Positions 17,076 through 27,000 of a stretch of DNA of 61,149 nt are shown piece by piece. The stretch comes from an uncultured Bacteroidales bacterium (GTDB taxonomy: Bacteria; Bacteroidota; Bacteroidia; Bacteroidales; Paludibacteraceae), in contig CALFTM010000007.1 of assembly GCA_937916355.1 (NCBI GenBank), positions 1 to 61,149 on the forward strand, in the 5' to 3' direction. Under the pieces are notes generated by a model, which was not told where the DNA came from, made no database searches, and was given only the letters and a program-made list of their open reading frames with translations. Position 1 is the stretch's first letter; the number at the start of each line of letters is the position of its first letter. A program made the position numbers and the translations under genes.

Positions 17076-18008
17076 ATGGATTTACTAAAAAGAGTGGCGA
17101 AGATTTTGGTCACAGTGGTTTTGTTTGTTTCGTGCGATACGCGCGAAGATTATTTCTATGAGCATGGCGAGGCACCTACGGTTGAAGTGAAGGAGAGTGT
17201 TTCGACAGACGAGGTCGGGGAGAATACGACGGGAAGGCAGTTTGTTAAAACTACGTTGCATTGGGGGGATACCTCCATTGTAAGTTTGGAGATACAAGAC
17301 CCGTATGGAAAACCCTATTCAATGTCGTTTGAGATTGATCATGTGAGTGTTGAGAATTGTCTGACAGAGTACCCTTATGTTCTCATCGAAGAGAGTACCG
17401 ATGTAAGTGAGAAGGATCTGTTTGAACTTACGGATCTGTTAGAGATCACTTACGATAATCATGAGCGGCAGGTTATGATTGTGGATAAAGTGGAGAGTGC
17501 CATGCAGTTTTATGAAGCGTACCAGAAAATGTTCCCGAATGGATTTTGGAATAGCGAACGCTCTGTGAAGGATATGACCATCACCTGTGTTGTTAATATA
17601 AAAAATATGATTGGAGTCAGTACTCCTTTTTATCTTCATATCAATTTAAAAGGAAATAATTCACCTCTTCCGGAGATTCTTGTTGAAGACGGATTGACCT
17701 ACATGGAAAAATATATTCGGGTGAATGAAACGTGTGACCCGGATGGAGATAAGATTGTTTGTTACGAGTATCTTATAGATGGGCAGTCTTTAGGGAAAAA
17801 GGGGTATGAATTTGAGGAGGAATATCCAGCACCTTCGGCAGGTAGGGGAGGTTATGACGGCACTTATATCACCACCCGTCGCAGTGGGGTGAATCATGCT
17901 TTTCAGTCGTCTGGAGAGCATACTGTTGCCGTCCGCTGTCAAGACGAGTGGGGGTTTTGGAGTGATTGGGTAAAAAAAGAGATTATCATCGATTATAAAA
18001 AAGAATAA
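17076..18008 (+). CDS. Lipoprotein with C-terminal PKD/Ig-like module
   Basis: This 310-residue protein has a lipoprotein signal peptide with lipobox LFVSC (Cys near residue 20), so it should be lipidated and membrane-attached. The middle has no recognised domain. The C-terminal 100 residues look like a PKD/Ig-like beta-sandwich: ETCDPDGDKI, YEYLIDG, then SSGEHTVAVRCQDEWGFWSDW. It lies between the barrel gene (21 bases upstream) and the giant gene (7 bases downstream), all in one transcript. This supports a shared role at the cell surface, but the function is unknown. Confidence 0.65.
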   Translation: MDLLKRVAKILVTVVLFVSCDTREDYFYEHGEAPTVEVKESVSTDEVGENTTGRQFVKTTLHWGDTSIVSLEIQDPYGKPYSMSFEIDHVSVENCLTEYPYVLIEESTDVSEKDLFELTDLLEITYDNHERQVMIVDKVESAMQFYEAYQKMFPNGFWNSERSVKDMTITCVVNIKNMIGVSTPFYLHINLKGNNSPLPEILVEDGLTYMEKYIRVNETCDPDGDKIVCYEYLIDGQSLGKKGYEFEEEYPAPSAGRGGYDGTYITTRRSGVNHAFQSSGEHTVAVRCQDEWGFWSDWVKKEIIIDYKKE

Positions 18009-18015
18009 AAAACTA

Positions 18016-21000
18016 ATGAAGAATCTAAATTTTAAAATGTTGCGAAATGTACTTGTGTTGTTTTGTCTCATGCTTTTTTCCGTAGAGCAGGCTTATAGCA
18101 CAAAGTACTGTGAAAGTGTGGGATTTCATGGAGGTTTGTTTAAATACACGCCATCATTTTTGCCGGATTCTAAATCCTATGATTTGTCGAATAATCCCGA
18201 TGCGGTAGTGATATTCACCCTAAACCAGATGGAGTTTTTTGCATCAGGTCGGTGGGGGTCTGGAGAAGACTCGAAAGTTGAGAAAGTTCACCTTTACATG
18301 AAGGCTGAATTTTCCTTAGATGGCATGACCGATTGGAAGGAGATTGCGTTGTCTGAGATGGAAGGGCAAGATGAGTATGCCATTGGCAATGGTAATAATT
18401 TTTGTGAACACCTCAGTTTGTCGGGTAGGCGATATAAAATCAAAGTCAAAGACATTTTGAGTATTTTAGGGAAAGAGGATTTATGTGGAGGAAATATCTA
18501 TTTCCGTTTGAAATATCGTTCACATATTGAAATGGAAAACTACATGGATAAGAACGTTCCAGAAGATGGGTCTTTCTTGTCATCTTCCATTTCATCGTTT
18601 TTCGTTCATAAGTGTGTCGGCAATGAAATTATGGCAGATACTATGTTGACACCTAATATCGGAAGTGTCGAAGCCCCCCTCTATGCCATTTATAATGATC
18701 CAGACTATTGGGCAGGCTATCCACAATGTTTGCGTATTTTAAATGTGTCAGACCCCTGTATGTACCGTGAGGGCGAACATAGTTTGATACTCAATAGTTC
18801 TTGTTTTTACAGTAATTACCCCTCTTGTAAATTACCAACGGATGACAAGACATTGACTGCGCCCTATTCCAAATTGAATAATAAGGTGGATGGCGGGCAG
18901 TTTATCCTTAACAGGCGTTCGTTATTCAAACCATCAAATACAGGAGAACTGCAATCTGTGAGTTGTTATTCCAACACGTTACGATTTGCTTACGTTCCAG
19001 CTGTTGGCGTTGATTTTTTACGAAAAAGTACTGATGAAACCGTTCGTTTTTTTTGTCAGGGGGACGATTGGTTAGAGATTGAAGGTCGTGAATATGTGCT
19101 ACGTACAGATGCTGTTGGAGAGAATATTAATAAAAAACATTACGACGAGCAATTCTATGGTATTCAATATGAATGGCAATATCGTCGTGAAAGTGACGCT
19201 CAATGGAAGGATTTTTCTGCAACCGATACGATGGTTGGTTTAAAGAATGAACGGTTGGTAGAGTTTGCAGGTAAAAACTTGAAAATATCAAAATCATTTC
19301 TAACTGAGCGCACCTACTTCCGTCAGAAGATTAAGATGGCGAAATTTCCATTGGCACCAGTATATGCAGATGTCTCATGTGCTGATTTGCGCTTATGGGG
19401 TCCTGCGAACTCTTATATTGCCTACGAACCTTATGCTGCTATCCAGAAAGATAATTTTAGGATAACAGAAGATGAGATGATTTGTAAAGATGCTTTTTTT
19501 AATGAACAAGAAGAGGAGGGGAAGGTGCAGGTGGAATTTCATCCATCTTCTAATGCAGTCTACCGATTTTGTGAAGAGACCTCGTCTGATTCCGCTTTTC
19601 AATATTTGTGGGTTTTGTCGAAAGAAGGATTGAAAGATACTTTAGAACATTACACCCATTCTTTGCAATGCAGAGAGCGAATGGAAGAAGACCTTATTTA
19701 TTCGGTGAAAATCACAGATGGATGTCGTAATTCAGTCGTGTTGAGTAGCAAAAAGTTGGTGTCTCCTTTACCTGTGCTGGATCGTTCAGAGATTGAGATT
19801 TCTGGAGGGGCACTCTATGATGATGGAGAAAAACTGACTATCGAGGTTGTGGAAGGATCTCCTCTTTTCTTGTCCATTAAAGATGAAAATCGGGAAAATT
19901 ATGATTACATCCTCTATTATCCGGAAGCGGATGGAGATGGTTGGGTGGCAAAACATTTGCACTCTACTCGTAACACGTTGCTTGATGCGGAAAAAATTTC
20001 AAAATCCTCTGTTTTAGGGACACCTTATATTGTGAAAATAGATCGAACCGAATTGGCTTGCGAAAGTAGTCCGTTAATGGTCAATTTTAATTTACGAGGA
20101 GAGATTTATAATTTCATACAACTGAATGACGCTTCTCGTCAGATGGTTGAAAATGGTTTGCGAGTAGTCTATCTTTGCCAAGGCAGTATGTCGCCCGCCA
20201 TTGATGGAACAGAGTTTACGGGCGGTTTTTCACAAGGAAGCAAGACCTATATTTGGGAGAGTGTAAGTGATACTACAAATGGAATATGGTCTCAAATTAA
20301 ATCGACAGACCTTAACATGCAGAGTCTGCCGGAAGGTGCGTTAAAGGTTGAAAATGAGATTTTTGTTCGTAGACGAGTTGTTTCTTCTACCGAAAATGCA
20401 AAAGTGGAATCCGTCAGTTTGCCAATATGTTTCAGACCTCATGCTCTGCCAAATTTGACGGTAAAGGCAAAATTGAGAGAAGAGGGAGAAGAGAGATTTA
20501 GCACTCATCCTTCTACATGGAACTTATGTTATGCTTCCCTCATTAATGTTTCAAACGATAATGACAATGCGACCTTTCAAGAAAAAGGACGAGGCGATTT
20601 AGATTTCGTGAAATATTATCTGACGGATGAAAAAGGAGTAGCATTCGATACGTTGGAAAAAAGTTCTGTTGGTGAGATAACGAAGAAATGCTATTTAGTT
20701 GCAGAGGGTTCATTTTGTGGCAAACCTATTCTCAGTACAAATAAGATTTCTATTGCTGTAGGAGAAAATTTAGGAGAAAAAGGTAAGTTCTTCAAACGAA
20801 ATGGATGTTTGATGGAAGGAGCTCTTCAGAGAGTGGAAGCATCCGATGATTTGAGTGCCGCCTACCTCACTACTATAACATTCCCTAATGGAAAAGAGGA
20901 GGAAGGACGGCAGGCATCCTATGTGATCCCTGATGATTTTTTAAGTAGGGGAGAAGATTTCTCATATCGTGTAAAAATCAAGTTGGACGAATGCGAGGGG

Positions 21001-24000
21001 GAACAGACTTTCATTATACCCAAAGATTCTATCAGGGAAAAATTGCGGACTTCTTCTTTGGTGGTAGATGGTGAAAATGTTGTGAGAGGAGACGATGGAG
21101 TTTATGAAGTTTGTAAAAACGAACCTTTTGTCATCAAGGACACCCGATTGAAAAGTTATGAGAAGGTAGTTTACCGATGGACATTCGTAAATCATGCTAA
21201 TCTGCATACAGACTTAGAAGAGACACGAGAACTCTCATATTCGATACCGACAGGAGGAAAGTTGAACTATTTTGTTAGGACCACAAGGTATTTAGATGAG
21301 TGTGGGGAGATCAGCGATACAATCTTCGTCCGTACTCGTCCTGAATTAAAGTTTAGTCAGGGTGCGGAAGCATCTGCAGATGTGGTATGTTATGGAGATG
21401 ATGTGACACTTTCGTTTGATGAACAAAACATCAGTGGCGGGTGTGGTTCCGACTACCTGTATGAGTGGCGTAGAGTTGCAAATGCAGAAGGTTCAAACAA
21501 TCAAGAAGTCTTGGGCAATGGCAAATCAATAACATTGTCGAATTTGCAAGAAGACACCAATGTTTCGCTTTACATAACTGATGGTTATTGTGAATCATAT
21601 TGTGATTTTGTAAATCAAGTAGAGGTGAAGGTGCTTCCTGATTTGACAATTCAGGCAGAAGATCTCACGCTTTCTCCTACCTCCTTCTCTCCTGATGTTT
21701 ATGAGACTCCAACCTATTTGCAGATAGTCAATTTGTCCGATTCTGCAGCATATCAAAAGAATCCGAAAACTAAAGTGACATTCCTTTTGCAAGGAGATAC
21801 GCTATTGACCAAAACTGCCACCCGATCAACCGACTGTCAGTTTCAGATTCCTCAGTCTATGGCATTAGAGTCGAGTGGAGGAATAGAATATTGCTTGTTT
21901 AGAAGTCTTGAAATGGGTTCAAAAACTTGCCATTCTCAACCCTATTGTGGAATTATAAAAGTAGAAAGAGGATTTGAAGGGAATTTTGAGATTAAGGCAG
22001 ACAACGAATATTACGACTCTGTAAGAGTCTGTCCGAGTCATGAGATATTATTGGATTTTGATAATTTGCCCAACTATGATGGAGAACCATTGTCTGTTTT
22101 ACAAAAAAACATATCCTTCGTTTGGAAACGTCGTCGTTCAGATGCTGTCACATGGTCGGTGCTAAATGACCAGACTTCGACGAGTTTGAAAGTATTCCCA
22201 AGCAATTCAGATTTTTACTACGCTTGTGAACTTACCTATGAAAATAACTCAGGCGTTTCAGTCTCAATCCTTTCCAACCCTATCCTTGTCTTAGGTTATC
22301 GAAAGCAGTCTGCAGGAATTGTCTTGGGTGCAGAAAATTATGCTTTGTGTAGGGGTGATGAGAAGATGATTGATGCAGAATATTTGGGTGATGCGGGTGC
22401 ATCGGGAAGGTACATTTGGCAAATTTCAACAGATGGCCGCCAATGGGTGGATTTAGTAGAAGATGCAAATGTGACGGGAACGCAAACTGATAGATTGTCC
22501 TATTGGGGCAAGTTTGAGCAAAACACTCTGTTTCGGTGTGTGGCGATTGATATGTGTGGTGATTCTGTACTATCCACCAACCTCCTTCGTGTGAATGTAA
22601 ACAGAGGAGATGAAATATCACCTTCGGATATCAAATGTTTTGATGATTGTGTAATACCCGACGGAGGATCATTGTCTTCCCTGACTTTCGGTGCGCCTTT
22701 GGATGGTGATAATACCTATTTTTGGTATTACAATAGTGCAGATGTCGTAGTGGGGACTCGAAAAAATCTCATCACATTCAACCGCTCGGAGAATCATATC
22801 CCTGCAGAATCTGTTGGAGAAGTAGAAAGTTTCTATGAAGCAGGTACTCACACGATAAATATCTTCAAGAAGAGTGATGAGGGATGTCTTTCGGATACTG
22901 TTCAATATCAATTCACTCTATATGATGAATTGAAAGTCTATTCTCAGTTGATGGAAGATGGATGGAAGTGTCCGAATGATTTGAAAAAAGGAAGTCAGAT
23001 AACCGCTACAATCAAAGGAGGTAATCCTCTTTCTGAGTATGAGACCGAATGGTTCTATAAGAAAGAGAATATGAGCAGTTTTATGCCATTGAATGAAAAC
23101 TGTGGTTTTATGTATGAGGTGAAAAAACTTTCTGATATTCAGTTGTTAGAAGTAAAAGGGTTGGAGGAGACCACCTCTTTCTATTTGCAAGTGAAAAATC
23201 AAGGTTACCCGAAATCTTGTGTGAATAGTCCGGTTGTGACAGTTAGTGTTTTTTCTAAATTGGATGCTGGTGCGATAGAATTTGGGGAGACTGAACTTTG
23301 TTATGATGGTTTGCCTTTTGTGAAAAATGTCGCTTCTGCAAGTGGAGGTTTTCAAAATAGTGGTGCTGATTATGTCTATACATGGTTGAAGTCAGAAGAT
23401 GGTCCTCATGGTCCATGGCAAGAGGTGGATGGCGTTAGCGGACTCTCATATACTCCTCAAAATAGAGAATATAGACTGACACATAACACCTATTTCAGGA
23501 GAGTGGTCGCTGATGGTTGTGGAACAAAGGACACGACCGTTTCCTATCGTTCGTTTGTGGTAGGAGACGAACTTCTATTGGAGGAAGATGAAGTGTTTGG
23601 AACTGAGGTGGTGGACAATGGTTATACGGCAGTGTTGATGGGAAGAGATGATGCGTTCCGTTATGTCATTTTCGATGAAACAGGGTATGTGGCGTTGGAT
23701 ACTGTTTGGGGTGGAGTTGATGATCGTTTTGTCAGTGATGTCCTAAAGAATGATGCAACGTTTTTCGTCCGCAAGATGAGCAGTTTGGGGTGTGTCAGCA
23801 AAAAAGACACTATGATAAATATTACCGTCAGAAAAGTGCTGACGGGGGGTGAAATTGCATGGGATGACCATTCCGGAGAGGCTTGGGTTTGCAGTGGAAA
23901 AAGTGCAGGAAGCATATCCGACATAGAAGAACCGTCAGGAGAAAATCTTACATTTTTGTGGGAATATTCAAACTCGGAGGATGGACTTTTTGTGCCGATT

Positions 24001-27000
24001 CGAGGAACTAACGGGGAAGAGGTGACGAGCCAAAGCATCAATCTTGATAGTTGTGCCATCAATTTTAATAATCAGGAGGGTAGAGAGAAAACGATTTTTA
24101 TCCAAAGGGTGGTGAATAGCAGCTATTTTTCTTATGATTTAAATCGGGTTGTGACTAAATCGGCAACATCGAACAAACTAAAAGTCAACTTGGTTCCGAC
24201 ATTGGAATCCATTAGTGATAAAGTCATAGCAGAACTCTCTGGAAGATTGAAAGTGGACAAGAAAGTATATTGTTATGGAGAGATAGGAGAACCGATTCAT
24301 TTGATTGTTCCGCAGACAGTCGAGGATGCGTGGCTGGGTGATAGTCTTGGGGCGGTGTTGTACGGAAACACTCTGACGTGGGAGTGGCAAACAGCGAACG
24401 GACTATATGCGAATAAAAATGTGGCTAAATCTGCAGAGTGGCACTCTATCCGAAAAGGTAATTTCGATTTGGATACCTACCAAAGAGTATATCAGAAAGA
24501 TGAGGTGGAGGATTCTACGACTATACGTTTTGTGATTGATGACGGATGTTCTTTTGTCGCAACCGAACCAATACCGCAGGTCTTCAGTTCTTTAGGTAAA
24601 ATATCAGACTCTCTTTTTGTCATCACACCTAATGGGGTCGAGGAGGGAGACAATGTGAAGATCATATACAACACAAAAGATTATTTTGATGAAGTGTATT
24701 GGTTCTCAGATGTTGCAGGAAAAGATACTTTGGCAAAAAAGAGTGTGGTGACGCTGTCAGATGTTACACTAAACACAAGTCTCTACTTCCAGATAGGAGA
24801 CGGAACTTGCAAAAGTGAGTTGGTGGAAGTTCCATTGCTTGTTCATAAAAAAAGCGATGGTGGGAAAATTTCAGGTTCACAGCAAATTTGCAAGGGTTCT
24901 CTTTTTGATGGAATTGAAAATGCGTCGAGAGCTTCCGGTTCATCAGGCTCTTTTGAATATGCTTGGCAATATACAAACAGTCCGACTTCGGAAAAATCAT
25001 GGCGTACTATTTCTGGTCAAACAAGCAGTTCTCTGTCGGCAGAGATTGTGAATGAATCAATATTAGAGGGAGATACCTATTTTCGTCGTGTCGCTAAAAA
25101 TGAATGGGGTAGGGAGGTCTATTCCGATACAATATTGAAGTCCCATTATGCGGAGTTGCAAAAAGGGGATTTGACATTTGAAAATAAGGAAGAAAAACGT
25201 TTCTTCTGTCAGACCGACACTTTGCCTAATATTATTACAACCCTGCCTAAAGGAGGTTTGTCGGAGGCTCTGAATTATACCTATTCATTGGGATGGGAGT
25301 TCTCTTTCGATGGTGTGGTATATGATACGATTCACGCAGTTTCAAATTTTGTCGGAACGGAATTTAAGACGATGGAAGAGCTTCAGAAATTAAGTTATGA
25401 CCCATCTGTGGATAATACGTTTTATGTTAGAGCTCGCTACAGGGACGAGGCTTGTGGCGAAATATGTAGCGATCCTTTCTTCTTCACGTTATATAAAATC
25501 GCTGAAAAACCAGTTATTCATCAAGAAAAAGAACAGTGCGGTTCTGATACTGTTACTGTAAGTGTGGAAAATAGAGAAGACTACACCTATCGCTGGTTTG
25601 TCATTGACGAAGGAAAGCAGACTTGGGAGGAGACTGGAATTTATACTAAAAATCTCTTCCGTAGTAATGAGTTCTCTGTTACACAGTACGGTATTCAGGC
25701 CTCTTCTGTGACTTCTGGTTGTATGTCAGACCTGCTATATTTTAACCTTGATTCACTTCCTAAATTGTCGCAGAGAAAGATGGATTCTGTCGTCTATGTT
25801 TGCTATGATGCAGCGTTGCAGATGAATGTGCCCGCAGCCGAAGGTGGAGTCGGAAATCGAGCTTACCAATGGCAATACTCGTATGATAATGAGAATTGGA
25901 AGGATGACCCCGATAATCAAAAAGAGCATTATGAGAGAGATCATGTCCGAGCATCCCACTATCTTCGTCGTGTCGTGACTGATTTGTGTGAACAAAACTT
26001 TGGTGAGGTGATTGAAGTGAGGGTGTTAGACTCTTCTTTTGCTGTGCCGGATTTGGAATTGGAAGATTTTCTTTGTGAAAATCAGTCGTTCAGGGTAAAA
26101 GCGAATTTTAATGAACCGATAATAAGATCCGATGAAGATGCTAAAATTACCATGATGTGGGTATGGTATGATCCTTCTGAATATCTTCAAAAAGAGAATG
26201 ATTTCATTGTAGATCCTGAATATTACCAGACATACGTTGAGGCTTCAAATCTTCCAGTCTTGACACGATCTGAATGGAATGTAGTCCATGGCTTTGTCGG
26301 TGATTCTAAAGAGTATTGGCTTGTTCCGTCTCAGGAGATCATATTGCCTTCAAATGATAAAATGTATTGTTTGAATAATAGAGAGGTGCGGAAAGTGGTT
26401 GCCCATAATGCCGTGGAGATAATTTCTGAACTAAATGAAATAACTTGCGAAGATGTACGTCCTTGTAATGGAGAAACTGTTTGTATAGAAGGAAAATATC
26501 CAGCTGTAGATGCCGATATGAAAGATCATTTTAAATATCAATGGTTTTCTTCAAAAAATGGAAGTGATTGGGAGGCGATATTATTGGCGGATAGCCAGTC
26601 ACTCTGTTTGCCGATAGAAGATACTCTCTTTGTGAAGAGGGTCGTTTCTAATGGATGCGATACGGCAAGTAGTAATTTACTCACCTTTGTTGGACGAAAA
26701 ACGGAGTTTGTTGATTACCCTGCTTTATTAGGACTGAAAGTTGAAACACAGCAGCTCTCTTCCGCCAACTCTAAAGTCTCTGTTTTTGTTGGGGAAAAAG
26801 TGAATGATAAAGAGTGGTTTTTTGAAGGAGATGGTCAAATGCCGAATTTAAAACAAGGAAGGATTGAACTCCCTTATGGTGCAGAAGTGTATGTCGACTC
26901 GTCTCTTGTGTTGAAAAAGGCAGAGGAGGGCTGTTTTAGTAGTTTTAGGATTACACCCCTTGCCGGAGGTCGTCTCTATATTGATGGAGATGGTTTGGTC

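Noticed and set aside
16524..18008. Part of an integrative conjugative element, because of the TraO-like barrel
   Set aside because: No other tra gene, relaxase, integrase, att repeat or composition break is seen; flanking genes are ordinary chromosomal ones.
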